Below are positions 1-9,132 of a stretch of DNA of 64,000 nucleotides, piece after piece (within the stretch, counting starts at the first letter, position 1; each line of letters starts with the position of its first letter). Where the stretch lies: NCBI GenBank assembly GCA_951813535.1, contig OX638345.1:4084608-4148607 (forward strand). The letters are read 5' to 3'. Made by a program: the position numbers and the translations under genes. The DNA comes from an uncultured Dehalococcoidia bacterium. Lineage in GTDB: Bacteria > Chloroflexota > Dehalococcoidia > Lucifugimonadales > UBA3495. The notes beneath the pieces were generated by a model. The model worked only from the letters and a program-made list of their open reading frames with translations. It searched no databases and was not told the DNA's origin.

Positions 1-36
1 GAGTTGATCGATTGTGATCACCACGACGCATATTGC

Positions 37-75
37 CTCATCCCGTCTATCCTGTGTATCCATGCAAATTGCTTG
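37..75. repeat. Partial copy of palindromic repeat family B (copy B1)
   Basis: This stretch carries the right arm of the repeat seen complete at 3506-3700: the shared core is ATCCTGTGTATCCATGCAA. The left arm, if present, lies outside the window. It is AT-richer than the genes around it and contains no ORF. Identification rests on comparison of the two copies within this window. Confidence 0.6.
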
Positions 76-137
76 ATTTAGGTGTGCCAGTAAATACGTG
101 TGAGGCCGATGCGTGCATCGACGGAGGAACGTAAGCC

Positions 138-602
138 ATGAGCCTGGAAGACATCGAACGCCGGCTGCGCGCCCTGGAGGACGTTGAGGAGATCAAGCGC
201 CTCAAGGCCCGCTACTGCGCCTACTGCGACGACAACTACGACGCCGACGCAATCGCCAGCCTGTTCGTTGAGGACGCGGTCTGGGACGGCGGGATAAGGG
301 GCAAGGCCGAAGGGCGCGATGGCATCCGCGAGTTCTTCATTAACGCACCCAACCGTCTGCCCTTCGCCGTCCACATGGTGACGAACCCCATCATCGAGGT
401 GAATGGAGATACCGCCACCGGCATCTGGTACCTGTTTCAGCCGTGTACCTACGCTGACGGCAACCGGGCAGTCTGGGGTTCGGCCAGATACGACGAGGAA
501 TACGTCAGGGTCGACGGTGTATGGATGTTCAAGAACCTGAAGCTGACGTCAAACTTCTGGACGCCCTTCGACCGGGGATGGGTCGAAGCGCAATTCGTGT
601 AG
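138..602 (+). CDS. SnoaL-like / NTF2-fold protein
   Basis: A 154-residue protein with the size and pattern of the SnoaL-like branch of the NTF2 superfamily. The N-terminal helix (about 3-30) has the recurring DVEEIKRLKARYC pattern, followed by the strand-rich cone: DAVWDGG near 47, G-R-D-G-I near 59 and HMVTNPIIEV near 78. Family members are small-molecule isomerases, dehydratases, or ring-hydroxylase beta-subunit-like partners. It starts with ATG after GGAGGAACG, a good Shine-Dalgarno sequence. It precedes an HpaB-type monooxygenase on the same strand, so a role in the same catabolic pathway is likely. The substrate is unknown and no single catalytic residue can be assigned. Confidence 0.8.
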   Translation: MSLEDIERRLRALEDVEEIKRLKARYCAYCDDNYDADAIASLFVEDAVWDGGIRGKAEGRDGIREFFINAPNRLPFAVHMVTNPIIEVNGDTATGIWYLFQPCTYADGNRAVWGSARYDEEYVRVDGVWMFKNLKLTSNFWTPFDRGWVEAQFV

Positions 603-695
603 TCAGGTTCACATCCAACCGCAGACATAGAGCAGTTGCAACGATCCAGGGCGAAAGCCGCCGATTGGATTTGCGCCATCGGGAGAAGGTGAGAT

Positions 696-2186
696 ATGCG
701 GACCGGGGCTGATTACAAAGAGAGCCTGCGCGACGGGCGCGACGTCTGGGTGCTGGGCGAGGGTCGCGTCGAGGACGTCACCACCCACCCGGCCACGGCG
801 GCCATGGTGGACGAGTACGTGGCCTGGTACGACCGCCACTTCGACCCCAACTGGCAGGACATCCTGCTGACTCCGCCGGATGCCAACGGCCAGCGACGTT
901 CGGTCGCGATGACCCCGCCGCAGACTCCCGAGGATTTGAAGCGCCTCGGAAGGGAGATCAGCGCCGTCCATTTCATCACCGGCGGAAACATGACCCACAC
1001 GCCCGGCTACGGCGAGCTCATCTCCCTGGGCTTGCAGAACGTGATGAAGCGGCTGGACAACTCCTCTGAGGATATTGCCAAGGCGGAGGAGTACCTGGAG
1101 TACGTGTCCGACAGCGGCAGGTTCGTCACCTACGCCGGCGGTGGGCCGCTGATCGGCACCCGGCTCCGTCCTGATGAAAGCGAACGCGCGGCGCTCAAGC
1201 TGGTCAGCGAAACCGCCGACGGCATCGTGGTCAGCGGCAAAATCCAGATGCACACCAGCACGCCCTTCGCCGAGGACTTGCTGATCTCCACCCGGAACGA
1301 CATGCCAGCGGGCAGCGGGCGGCACCTCTGGTTCATCGTGCCGGTCAACGCGCCCGGCCTGCGGGTGGTGTCGCGCCGCGCCGCCGCCAGGCACAAGAAC
1401 CTGTTCATGTCGCCGCTCAGCGGCCGGTTTGACGAGCTGGACTCAATGGTCTGGATGGAGGACGTTTTCATCCCCCGCAACCGAGTATTCACGGGCGAGG
1501 CGTCGGACCGCAACCGGAAGCAATCGCTGGTGTGCTGGATGCTTTGGCACCACAGCTACGGGTGGCTGGCCAAGGCGGAGCTGACCCTTGGCCTCGGCCT
1601 GGCCCTGGCTGAGATCATGGGCCTCAAGGACAGTCCGCAGACCATCGAGCAACTCGTCGAGATGACCGTCAACGTCCAGACCTCTCGCACCTGCATGAGG
1701 GCGGCGGAATTGGATCAGGAAACGTCGGTCAGCGGGCATCCCCTGGCAAACCAGATCCATGTGGCCGCTGCCGGCGTCAACACCCTCAAAGTCCGCCAGC
1801 GCATGGGCGAAATCCTGCGCGGCCTGCCCGGTTCGTCGCTGATCAACGCGCCGGCCGACACCGACTTCGCGGACCCAGCAATGGCCGCTGAGTTGGAGGA
1901 CGCCTTCGGCGGCGGCGGCTACAACGCCATGCAACGGGCGGCGCTGCTGCAGTTGGCCTGGGACCAGGTGTCATCCGGCCTGGACGGACGCGAGGCGGCT
2001 TTCGAGCTCCACGCCAGCGGTGGCCTGGAGTCCTGGCGCCGCCAGTTGGCGGCCTGGTTCGACGACTACAACGAGCTGGCCAACGGCGTCCACGATCTGG
2101 TCCAGGTGGACCTGCCAACCATGGACCTGTCCAGCCTCCAGGCGGTGCCGGCTATACCGCGTCGCATGCCCCAGGTAAACACCTGA
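696..2186 (+). CDS. 4-hydroxyphenylacetate 3-hydroxylase family (HpaB-like) FADH2-dependent monooxygenase or dehydratase
   Basis: 496 residues, the usual length for the HpaB/PvcC/4-hydroxybutyryl-CoA dehydratase family. It opens with the typical R-T-G-A-D-Y-K-E-S-L-R-D-G-R and V-x-G-E-G-R-V-E-D-V-T-T-H-P segment (2-34), and a central acyl-CoA-dehydrogenase-like helical domain follows. HpaB members hydroxylate phenols with FADH2 supplied by a separate reductase (HpaC), which is not present here. The related 4-hydroxybutyryl-CoA dehydratases need three Cys and a His for an iron-sulfur cluster. That pattern is not evident, so the monooxygenase reading is preferred. The neighbours (SnoaL-like protein, SDRs, Rieske oxygenase) fit catabolism of an aromatic or terpenoid compound. 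The exact substrate is unknown. Confidence 0.85.
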   Translation: MRTGADYKESLRDGRDVWVLGEGRVEDVTTHPATAAMVDEYVAWYDRHFDPNWQDILLTPPDANGQRRSVAMTPPQTPEDLKRLGREISAVHFITGGNMTHTPGYGELISLGLQNVMKRLDNSSEDIAKAEEYLEYVSDSGRFVTYAGGGPLIGTRLRPDESERAALKLVSETADGIVVSGKIQMHTSTPFAEDLLISTRNDMPAGSGRHLWFIVPVNAPGLRVVSRRAAARHKNLFMSPLSGRFDELDSMVWMEDVFIPRNRVFTGEASDRNRKQSLVCWMLWHHSYGWLAKAELTLGLGLALAEIMGLKDSPQTIEQLVEMTVNVQTSRTCMRAAELDQETSVSGHPLANQIHVAAAGVNTLKVRQRMGEILRGLPGSSLINAPADTDFADPAMAAELEDAFGGGGYNAMQRAALLQLAWDQVSSGLDGREAAFELHASGGLESWRRQLAAWFDDYNELANGVHDLVQVDLPTMDLSSLQAVPAIPRRMPQVNT

Positions 2187-2333
2187 TCTTTACGTTCCTG
2201 ATCGACAGCAGAGCCAATTGTTCCAGGCGGTTCCGATGGCGTTTTGCCAACCACGGTGGGACGGAGACATCATTTGATTTCTTTGACTACACTCGACTGG
2301 TAACATGGATCTGCGCTAATACAGGAGCCGCAT

Positions 2334-2720
2334 GTGACCAGCACGTCAACCCGTGACCGCATCGTAGAACTCTTTGCCGACGCCCGACAGGTCCACTCCC
2401 AGGCCATCGCGCGTCTTGAAGCCGGCGATGTTCGGGATGCTGCCGAGAAGGCGTGGTGCGCCACCAAGCGCGCCACCGACGCTCTCATCCTCGCCCTCGC
2501 GGGAGAAGAGCCCGTCACCACGGCGAGGACTACTGACGAATTGGATGCCCTGGCGGACCGGGATCCGCAAGCTCGTACGCTCCTGGGGCGCTACTTCAGC
2601 CGCCTTGGGCAACTCCACGGCGCCTGCTTCTACGACGCGCGTTGCAATCCTCAGACCGAACGTCGCATAAGGGAAACCGCGGCGTACATCGACGACGCCC
2701 AGAACCTGGCGGGAGCATAG
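2334..2720 (+). CDS. HEPN-like (PaREP1/DUF5618-type) small helical protein
   Basis: 128 residues, all helical, with the A-G-D-x-x-x-A-A-E-K-A-W pattern (30-42) seen in HEPN-type proteins of the PaREP1/DUF5618 group. It starts with GTG (the overlapping ATG is followed at once by TGA) after AGGAG at 2323-2327. HEPN proteins are often RNases or partners of minimal nucleotidyltransferases. No clear R-x4-H catalytic motif is visible and no nucleotidyltransferase gene is adjacent. It ends 23 bases before an SDR gene and so sits inside a catabolic cluster, where its role is unexplained. The family call is from pattern only. Confidence 0.6.
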   Translation: MTSTSTRDRIVELFADARQVHSQAIARLEAGDVRDAAEKAWCATKRATDALILALAGEEPVTTARTTDELDALADRDPQARTLLGRYFSRLGQLHGACFYDARCNPQTERRIRETAAYIDDAQNLAGA

Positions 2721-2743
2721 GGCGAGCAGGACGAAGGTACACC

Positions 2744-3505
2744 ATGGGTCAGATGGATGGAATGGTCGCAATCGTCACCGGCGCCAGCCGGGGCCTCGGG
2801 CGGGCCATAGCCAAAGCGTACGCGGAGGAAGGCGCCAGCGTGGTCATCTCGGCCCGCAGTCAATCCCCAACGGGCCTGACCGGCACCCTTGAGGAGACCG
2901 CCAATGACATCCGGACCGCCGGCGGCGATGTCCTCGCCGTGGACTGCGACGTCACCGACGAGGCGCAGGTCAACGATATGGTCCAGCAGGCGGTGGACCG
3001 CTATGGCAGGATCGACGTGCTGTTCAACAACGCCGGCGCCATGGTGCTGGGCGAGACGATCTTGGACATCGACGCCCCACGCTGGGAGCAACTCATGCGG
3101 GTCAACGTGAACGGCCCGTACCTGTGCAGCCGGGCCGTGCTTCCAACCATGATTGAGCAACGGCGGGGCAGCATCATCAACATCGGTTCCAGGATGGCCA
3201 CCGACCCGAACCAGGGCGGCGGCGTGCTCTACAGCGCCAGCAAGGCGGCGGTCCACATGTTCAGCTACTGCCTGGCCGACGAGGTGCGGGACCACAACAT
3301 CGCGGTCAACATCCTCAGCCCCGGCGGCCTGCGCAGCGAAGGCTCGGCGGCGATTCCGTGGACGCAGCGCGACTGGCACGAGCGGGTCGACCCCAGCGCG
3401 ATTGGCCCGCTCGCCGTGTACCTGGCCCTGCAGGACGCCAGCACCTTCACCGGACAACTGGCATCGCGGTTCGACTTCGGCACGACCTGGGGACCAGGCG
3501 TTTAG
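2744..3505 (+). CDS. Short-chain dehydrogenase/reductase (SDR)
   Basis: 253 residues with a classical SDR Rossmann fold: the nucleotide motif TGASRGLG (12-19), NNAG near 95, and the catalytic Y-S-A-S-K pair near 157-161. The start is the ATG in ACCATGGGTCAG, because the TGASRGLG motif then lies at its normal distance from the N-terminus; an upstream in-frame extension would add a basic, non-homologous stretch. It probably oxidises or reduces an alcohol/ketone with NAD(P)(H) in the same pathway as the HpaB-like and Rieske enzymes. The C-terminal segment lacks the common V-D-G-G ending and instead has SRFDFGTTW, so the substrate pocket is likely unusual. Confidence 0.9.
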   Translation: MGQMDGMVAIVTGASRGLGRAIAKAYAEEGASVVISARSQSPTGLTGTLEETANDIRTAGGDVLAVDCDVTDEAQVNDMVQQAVDRYGRIDVLFNNAGAMVLGETILDIDAPRWEQLMRVNVNGPYLCSRAVLPTMIEQRRGSIINIGSRMATDPNQGGGVLYSASKAAVHMFSYCLADEVRDHNIAVNILSPGGLRSEGSAAIPWTQRDWHERVDPSAIGPLAVYLALQDASTFTGQLASRFDFGTTWGPGV

Positions 3506-3700
3506 GGAAGTTTGCATGGATGCACAGGATGGACATGATCGCATTGATGAGATGCTCTACATCAGCCCGGGACGAAAGTGAATAGAAGGAGCGAACAATA
3601 GGGTCAAATGGGATGCTCAATCAGCTAACGAGTCCCTCTCATTGGCCCTATTCCATCCCATTCATCCTGTGTATCCATGCAAGTTTCCCTCTTCGGTAAA
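3506..3700. repeat. Palindromic intergenic repeat family B (copy B2)
   Basis: A left arm near 3507-3535 (GGGAAGTTTGCATGGATGC, then ACAGGATGG) is the imperfect reverse complement of a right arm near 3655-3695 (ATCCTGTGTATCCATGCAAG, then TTTCCC). About 120 bases separate the arms. The same right-arm core occurs at 37-75. There is no ORF. The arrangement resembles a small non-autonomous palindromic element of unknown function. Confidence 0.65.
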
Positions 3701-3786
3701 ATGGGCACGCGCGAGCCTGAACCGCTTGTTGACAGGCCCGGGCAACGACTCTAGGCTTGCACCACCTTCGAAGCGACGCTGGGGAT

Positions 3787-5124
3787 ATGGGTGAACCTAT
3801 GGAGATTAAAGACCTGATCATCGACGACCGGCAGCGTGGCATCTTCAGAGTCCACCGGTCATCCATGACCTCCGACGACTTGTTCCAGCGGGAACGGGAG
3901 TTGATCTTCAGCCGTTGCTGGATCTACCTCGGGCACGAGTCGGAGGTGGAAAACCCCGGGGACTACCGGCGCCGCACGGTAGCCGGTCGGCCGCTGTTCT
4001 TTGCCCGCGGCCGGGACGGTCAGGTGCGCGTGTTCCTCAATTCCTGCCCCCACCGGGGCGCGCTGATCTGCCGGCGCGACTCGGGGAACACCGATGTCCT
4101 GCAGTGCTTCTATCACGCGTGGTCCTTCAACACCAACGGCGAACTGATCGGCGTGCCCGACCAGGAAGCGTACGGCCCAAACTTCGACCGGGACGAGCTT
4201 GGCCTGAAGGAACCGCCACAGGTGGAAAGCTATCGCGGCTTCTACTTCGTTAATTTCAACCCCTACGCCGAAGACCTGGTCACCTATCTGGCCGGCGCCC
4301 GCGAGTACCTCGACCTGATCGTGGATCAAGCCGAAGAAGGAATGCGGATGGTCGCGGGCTCCAACAAGTACACCATGAAGGCCAACTGGAAGCTCCTGGT
4401 CGAAAACAGCCTCGATGGCTACCACCTCGTCCCCACGCACCAGACCTACCTGGACTACATCAGCGGCCTGGGCTCCGACGACAGCGGCCAGACGGCGTCA
4501 TCCCGCATCGTCGGCAAGGCGAGAGCCTTGGGCAACGGCCACTGCGTGATCGAGTCGCCGGTGCGCAACGGCCGGCCCATCGCCCACTGGCACCCGTTGT
4601 TCGGCGAGGAGGCCCGGGAGCCCATCGCGCAGGTCCGCCAGCGGCTGGTGGAGAAGTACGGCGAAGAGCGCACCTTCCGCATGGCCGATACCTCCCGCAA
4701 CCTGATCATCTACCCCAACCTGGTCATCAACGACATCATGGCCATCACGGTCAGGTACTTTGAGCCCCTGGCCCCCGACAACATGGAGGTCACCGCCTGG
4801 CATCTGGTGCCGCACGAAGAATCGGAGACAATGCTGGCCACCCGCCTGGACAGCTTCCTGACCTTCCTGGGCCCAGGCGGCTTCGCCACCCCTGACGACG
4901 TGGAAGCGCTGGAATCGTGCCAGATCGGGTTCCGCGCCACCGAAACCGAGTGGTCCGACATCTCCCGGGGCATGCTCCGGCCCGCCAAGTCCACCGACGA
5001 ACTCCAGATGCGCGGGTTCTGGCGGCAGTGGCACGCCAACATGCAGGGCCTCAGCCACACCAACGTCCAGGACGCGCCCGTCGAGGAAGCCGAGGCCGCG
5101 CTGGCCCTGGCTGACGACGACTGA
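3787..5124 (+). CDS. Aromatic-ring-hydroxylating (Rieske) dioxygenase, alpha subunit
   Basis: 445 residues from the ATG at 3787 (another ATG at 3799 is possible). The N-terminal Rieske [2Fe-2S] domain shows C-P-H at 87-89 and C-F-Y-H at 107-110. The catalytic domain has the mononuclear-iron ligands in DGYHLVPTH (His213 and His218). This is the standard layout of oxygenase alpha subunits that dihydroxylate or hydroxylate aromatic rings with electrons from a ferredoxin/reductase. Neither electron-transfer protein is encoded nearby. The beta-subunit gene follows 22 bases downstream, so the two should form an alpha-beta oxygenase. The substrate cannot be read from the sequence. Confidence 0.95.
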   Translation: MGEPMEIKDLIIDDRQRGIFRVHRSSMTSDDLFQRERELIFSRCWIYLGHESEVENPGDYRRRTVAGRPLFFARGRDGQVRVFLNSCPHRGALICRRDSGNTDVLQCFYHAWSFNTNGELIGVPDQEAYGPNFDRDELGLKEPPQVESYRGFYFVNFNPYAEDLVTYLAGAREYLDLIVDQAEEGMRMVAGSNKYTMKANWKLLVENSLDGYHLVPTHQTYLDYISGLGSDDSGQTASSRIVGKARALGNGHCVIESPVRNGRPIAHWHPLFGEEAREPIAQVRQRLVEKYGEERTFRMADTSRNLIIYPNLVINDIMAITVRYFEPLAPDNMEVTAWHLVPHEESETMLATRLDSFLTFLGPGGFATPDDVEALESCQIGFRATETEWSDISRGMLRPAKSTDELQMRGFWRQWHANMQGLSHTNVQDAPVEEAEAALALADDD

Positions 5125-5146
5125 CCCTCGGCCCATCAGGTGAACC

Positions 5147-5641
5147 ATGACCACCGCCAACCAACCCACCTTGCGCGAGCAGGTGGAGGACTTCCTTTTC
5201 CGGGAAGCCGCGCTCCTTGATGACTGGCATTTGGACGACTGGGTCGACCTTTTCACCCAGGACGCCCGCTACGTGGTTCCAACCACCGACCTGCCGGATG
5301 GCGACCCCAAGCGCGACCTGGTGTTCATCGACGACGACATCACCCGCCTGCGCGCCCGGGCCGTGCGGCTGAACAGCCGCCATGCTCACCGCGAGTACCC
5401 GTGGTCCCGCACCCGCCGGTTCATTTCCAACGTGCGGGTCGCGGAAACCGGCGACGGCGAGCTCTCGGTGAACTCCAATGTCCTGGTGTACCGGTTTCGC
5501 GCCGGCGAGGGCGCGCCCTACGTGGGCAGCATCGACTACGTCCTGCGGCGAGATGGCAGGGATTTCAAAATCGCGTACCGCCGGGCGGTGCTGGACTTGG
5601 AAGCCCTCTCCTGGCACGGCGCGGTCAGCATCATCTTCTGA
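5147..5641 (+). CDS. Aromatic-ring-hydroxylating dioxygenase, beta subunit
   Basis: 164 residues, the normal size for the small structural subunit of Rieske oxygenases, an NTF2-like fold without catalytic metal. Features include V-E-D-F-L-F-R-E-A-A-L-L-D-D (10-23), D-A-R-Y near 41, S-R-x-A-H-R-E-Y-P-W-S-R-T-R-R-F-I-S-N-V near 78-97 and the closing Y-R-R-A-V-L-D-L. It starts with ATG after a CAGGTGAACC leader, directly downstream of the alpha subunit. Pairing with that subunit is strongly implied by order and spacing. Confidence 0.93.
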   Translation: MTTANQPTLREQVEDFLFREAALLDDWHLDDWVDLFTQDARYVVPTTDLPDGDPKRDLVFIDDDITRLRARAVRLNSRHAHREYPWSRTRRFISNVRVAETGDGELSVNSNVLVYRFRAGEGAPYVGSIDYVLRRDGRDFKIAYRRAVLDLEALSWHGAVSIIF

Positions 5642-5651
5642 ACCTACGGGC

Positions 5652-5736
5652 AATATCGTCAGCATCAGGATTTGCCGGATTGGGTTTCCGCAATCTTGCC
5701 AATCCTATAATCTTGAAAATCCTGATTCTGACAGCT
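5652..5736. repeat. Palindromic intergenic repeat family A (copy A1)
   Basis: Two arms in inverted orientation: CGTCAGCATCAGGATTTGCC on the left and TTGAAAATCCTGATTCTGAC on the right. The same arms recur at 15512-15629 and around the IS110 element near 31.6 and 32.8 kb. The 11-base string AATCCTGATTC at 5718-5728 is identical to the target deduced for the IS110 bridge RNA in this window. It lies between a Rieske beta-subunit gene and an SDR gene. Confidence 0.75.
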
Positions 5737-5776
5737 GCCCGCAGCCGTCTTCATCCCACGCGGTAGAGGTTGACGT

Positions 5777-6598
5777 TTGAAACTCGAAGGCAAAACGGCG
5801 CTGGTGACCGGCACAAGCCCGAACATTATGGGCGGCATCGCCGAGGAGTTGGCTCGGGAAGGCGCCAACCTCGTCTGCATCGACATCCGCGAGGAAATGG
5901 CCCAGAAGTGCGCCGCGGCCATTGCCGCCGAGGGCCACGATGCCATTGGCGTGGCCTGCGACGTGACCGACGAACAGCAGGCGCTCGCCGCCATAGCCCG
6001 GGCCACGGAACGGTTCGGCGGAGTGGACATTCTGGTGAACGGCGCGGCCCAGTTCAACTTCAAGGGCGTGCTGAACATGCCGCTGGACGAGTGGCGCCGC
6101 CAGACCGACATCATCCTCACCGGCGCCTTCCTCTTCACCAAGCACATCGCCCACCAGATGATCCAGCAGGAACGCAAGGGCAACATCATCAACATCATTT
6201 CCACCGCCGGACACCAGGGCGAGCCGGGCAACGTGGGCTATGGCACGGCCAAGGGCGGCATGCTCAACTTCACCCGGTCCGTGGCCATGGAGTTGTCCGC
6301 ATACGGCATCCGGGTCAACAGCCTGACGCCAACCGCCACCGACTCGTCGGAAGGAAGGGAGCGGGCCGAAAGATGGGGAGTGGACTGGCCGGGTCCCCGC
6401 CTGGGGCAGCGCGCGGCGGGATTGCTACCCGACGCCAGCCGGGGCGCGCCCCTGCTCAAACTCCCCGGCCCGTCTCACTACGGAAAGGCTGCGGTGTTCC
6501 TGGCATCCGACGACGCGGAAATGATCACCGGATTCGACCTGCGCGTGGACGCCGGCGCGGTCTCCCGGTACTGGATCTGGTCCCCAGGGGACGCTTAA
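5777..6598 (+). CDS. Short-chain dehydrogenase/reductase (SDR)
   Basis: 273 residues. The start is TTG, supported by GAGGT seven bases upstream and by the immediate SDR N-terminus L-E-G-K-T-A-L-V-T-G. The nucleotide-binding motif is divergent, TGTSPNIMGG (10-19), in place of TGxxxGIG. The central N-G-A-A replaces the usual N-N-A-G, and the catalytic Y-G-T-A-K is present near 155-159. It ends with the usual F-D-L-R-V-D-A-G-A type strand. The gene follows the Rieske oxygenase pair across a family A repeat and may act on the diol or alcohol product of that oxygenase; this is inference. Confidence 0.88.
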   Translation: MKLEGKTALVTGTSPNIMGGIAEELAREGANLVCIDIREEMAQKCAAAIAAEGHDAIGVACDVTDEQQALAAIARATERFGGVDILVNGAAQFNFKGVLNMPLDEWRRQTDIILTGAFLFTKHIAHQMIQQERKGNIINIISTAGHQGEPGNVGYGTAKGGMLNFTRSVAMELSAYGIRVNSLTPTATDSSEGRERAERWGVDWPGPRLGQRAAGLLPDASRGAPLLKLPGPSHYGKAAVFLASDDAEMITGFDLRVDAGAVSRYWIWSPGDA

Positions 6599-6686
6599 CC
6601 CCGCCTTTGCCCGTCACGTCACGCCCGAGGTCAAGAACACAACGGGCCGTGCACCGACGGTTTGGCTCTCGGCTATAACCCTGCCG

Positions 6687-8669
6687 TTAGCTGCCTTTGA
6701 GGGCAACCAGCGTCCGGTCCACGTCCTCAGCTTCCAGAGACAGTCGCTCCCATTCGTCCCACAGCGACTGCTCCTCTTCCTTGAGCATCTGGTACCGCTG
6801 ACCGGTATCTTCCAACTGGCTCCGGTCGTCGAATTGCTCGGGGTTGGCGAACATGGATTCCAGCTCCGACGTCACGGCTTCGCGCTCGGTGATGGCGGCG
6901 CCGATCTCGTCGATGCGCGTTGCCAATTGACGGGCCTTGCGGCTCAGGGCTCGCTCCTCTTCTTCCCTGGCGCTGAGGGGCCGGCGCGACCTTCCCCTGG
7001 TTGAGGCTTTTTCCGGAGCGATGCCAGGAATTGCGTCGGCAGCCGAGGCGGCGGGTTGCGCCTCCGCCTCCTGCTGCTTACGGTACAGATAGCCGTCGTA
7101 GTCACCGGGATACACCCGGGGCAGTCCCCCGTCGATCTCTATGATCTTGTTGGCGACCTGCCGGATCAGGGTGCGGTCGTGAGTTACCAGGCAGATGGAG
7201 CCGTGGTAGTCGCCCAGGGCGTCGGCCAGGATCTCGCGGGAAGTTATGTCCAGGTGGTTGGTCGGCTCGTCCATCAGCAGGAAGTTGCTGGGCTGCAGGA
7301 GCAGCTTGGCCAGCGCCACCCGCGCCTTTTCCCCGCCGGACAGCACGGAAATCGGCTTGAGAATATCGTCGCCGCTGAACAAAAAGCCGCCCAGGATGGT
7401 GCGCAGGCTCTGCTCCGACTCGGCTGGCGCGACCTCCTGCAATTCTTCCAGGGCGGTATTGTCGGCGTGCAGCAGGTCTAGGACGTGCTGCGCGTAGTAG
7501 GCGGAGATCACGTTGTGGCCAAGCTTGCGCTGGCCTTGATCGATGGGCAGCACGCCGGCGAGGATTTTCAGCAGCGTCGACTTGCCGGCGCCGTTTGGGC
7601 CGACCAGTGCGACGCGGTCCCCCCGCTCCAGCGTCAGGTTCAACCCGCGATACACCACGTTTTCGCCATAGGATTTGTCTACGTGTTCCAGCCGGATGAT
7701 GTCGGAGCCGCTGCGCGGAGGTTCCGGGAACGCGTAGTTGACCTTGCGGGTGGCCCGAGGCAGTTCGATGATCTCTATCTTTTCCAACTGCTTCAGGCGG
7801 CTTTGCACCTGCCGCGCCTTGGTCGCCTTGTACCGGAAACGTTCGACAAAGCGCATCTGCCTCTGGATCTCGCGCTCCTGGCGGGCGGCTGCGGCCTGCC
7901 TGACTTCCAGCGCGCGCTCCCGGGCGACCAGGTAATCATCGTAGTTGCCGTGATGATGCACCGCCTCGCCCGGCTCGATGGCCAGGATCCGGGTGGCGAC
8001 CTGGTTCAGGAAGGCGCGGTCGTGGGAAGTTATGACCACTCCGCCGGGAAACGACGACAGGTACTTCTCGAACCACAGGTTGGCCTCAAGGTCCAAGTGG
8101 TTCGTGGGCTCGTCCAGCAGGAGGACGTCCGGGTTTCGGAACAGCAGACGCGCCAGTTCGGCCCGCATGATCCAGCCCCCGCTGAATTCCCGCATGCCGC
8201 GCGAGAAGTCGCTCTCCTTGAAGCCCAGGCCGGACAGGATCGCTTTTGCCTCGTGGTCACGGTCGGCTCCGCCGGCTGCTTCCAATTCCCCGTCCAGCCG
8301 ACCGAGGCGGTCCATCAGTTCCTGCTGCTCCGCCGGATCGGTGGCCGAGGACAGAGCGTTCCTCGCCGCGGCTATCCGGCCGGACAGATCGACCACTTCC
8401 CAGTCGGCGTTCAGAACCTCCTCGAGCAACGACCGGCCCGCGAATGAGCCGGGCTCCTGCTTGAGGTATCCCACCGTGGTGTTGCGGCGTCCGGAAATCG
8501 AACCGGAGTCCGGCAGAGTCTCGCCGGCAAGGATGTCAAGGAGCGTCGTCTTGCCCGAACCGTTGGCCCCGATCAGCGCGATCCGGTCGCCGGCCGCCAT
8601 GGAGAGGTTCAACCCGCCGAACAGGGTGCGCTCGGAATAGGCTTTGCTGATGTCGGATGCGTAGAGCAT
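6687..8669 (-). CDS. ABC-F family ATPase (Uup/EttA-like ribosome-associated)
   Basis: 660 residues with two ABC ATPase domains and no membrane segments, the ABC-F layout. Domain 1 has Walker A GANGSGKT (34-41), signature FSGGW and Walker [12 protein letters not shown]. Domain 2 has [13 protein letters not shown] and [11 protein letters not shown]. The linker between domains is rich in Arg/Gln/Lys, as in family members that reach the peptidyl-transferase region. A C-terminal coiled coil (about 575-655) resembles Uup/ABCF3-type tails. ABC-F proteins act on stalled or initiating ribosomes, and some give antibiotic protection. The gene stands alone on the minus strand, facing the forward catabolic genes. 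Confidence 0.93.
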   Translation of the reverse strand: MLYASDISKAYSERTLFGGLNLSMAAGDRIALIGANGSGKTTLLDILAGETLPDSGSISGRRNTTVGYLKQEPGSFAGRSLLEEVLNADWEVVDLSGRIAAARNALSSATDPAEQQELMDRLGRLDGELEAAGGADRDHEAKAILSGLGFKESDFSRGMREFSGGWIMRAELARLLFRNPDVLLLDEPTNHLDLEANLWFEKYLSSFPGGVVITSHDRAFLNQVATRILAIEPGEAVHHHGNYDDYLVARERALEVRQAAAARQEREIQRQMRFVERFRYKATKARQVQSRLKQLEKIEIIELPRATRKVNYAFPEPPRSGSDIIRLEHVDKSYGENVVYRGLNLTLERGDRVALVGPNGAGKSTLLKILAGVLPIDQGQRKLGHNVISAYYAQHVLDLLHADNTALEELQEVAPAESEQSLRTILGGFLFSGDDILKPISVLSGGEKARVALAKLLLQPSNFLLMDEPTNHLDITSREILADALGDYHGSICLVTHDRTLIRQVANKIIEIDGGLPRVYPGDYDGYLYRKQQEAEAQPAASAADAIPGIAPEKASTRGRSRRPLSAREEEERALSRKARQLATRIDEIGAAITEREAVTSELESMFANPEQFDDRSQLEDTGQRYQMLKEEEQSLWDEWERLSLEAEDVDRTLVALKGS

Positions 8670-8807
8670 GGGTGTGTGCCAGGGGAGAGATCAGCCGTCA
8701 GTTGTCGACGCTACGGTCCGCGTCGCGTCGATTCGCTTCAGACACGCCAAAATCACGCCCACCACCACCGGTGGCGGGCGCTGTTTCCAAAAGGAATTGC
8801 GGAGGGT

Positions 8808-9041
8808 TCAGTCTTCGCGGATGTCTTCACCGCCATCCACGCGGAACCCAACGCCCACCTTGACCTGGTACCAGTTGGCGCGCCCATCGGAGATGGTGCC
8901 ACGGATTTCCTTCACCTCGAACCAGTCCAGGTTGCGAATAGTTTGGGCCGCCCGCGCGATCGCGCCGTCAATGGCCTCCTGCAGGTTTGTGCTGGAGGAT
9001 CCCACCAGCTCGACTACTTTGTAAGTGCTGCCAACTGCCAT
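8808..9041 (-). CDS. Dodecin-family flavin-binding protein
   Basis: 77 residues matching dodecin: Y-K-V-V-E-L-V-G-S-S (7-16), a single helix with A-I-A-R-A-A-Q-T-I-R-N-L, then D-W-F-E-V-K-E-I-R-G and the final Y-Q-V-K-V-G-V-G-F strand. The Trp in NLDWFEV is the residue that stacks on the flavin in bacterial dodecins. Dodecins form dodecameric shells that store or buffer FMN/FAD, which fits the many flavoenzymes around it. The ATG has GGAG upstream on the minus strand. Confidence 0.92.
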   Translation of the reverse strand: MAVGSTYKVVELVGSSSTNLQEAIDGAIARAAQTIRNLDWFEVKEIRGTISDGRANWYQVKVGVGFRVDGGEDIRED

Positions 9042-9103
9042 TTCTCACTCCGTTATGTTTGAGAGAATCGTTGTTTCTGCGCTTTCACTATCTGCGCCAA
9101 AGT

Positions 9104-9132
9104 ATAATATTCGCCGTGGCCCGATTGGGCAA
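9104..9132 (-). promoter_or_regulatory. Candidate sigma-70 promoter for the dodecin gene
   Basis: Read on the minus strand: TTGCCC (9127-9132) then 17 bases then TATTAT (9104-9109), about 65 bases upstream of the dodecin ATG. Hexamers and spacing are consistent with a housekeeping promoter. No other evidence supports it. Confidence 0.35.

Noticed and set aside
609-1394. Long minus-strand open frames opposite most genes (for example here, opposite the HpaB-type gene)
   Set aside because: High GC makes long antisense frames common; their translations are low in hydrophobic core patterns and rich in Arg, Pro, Ala and Gly, and do not resemble any family.
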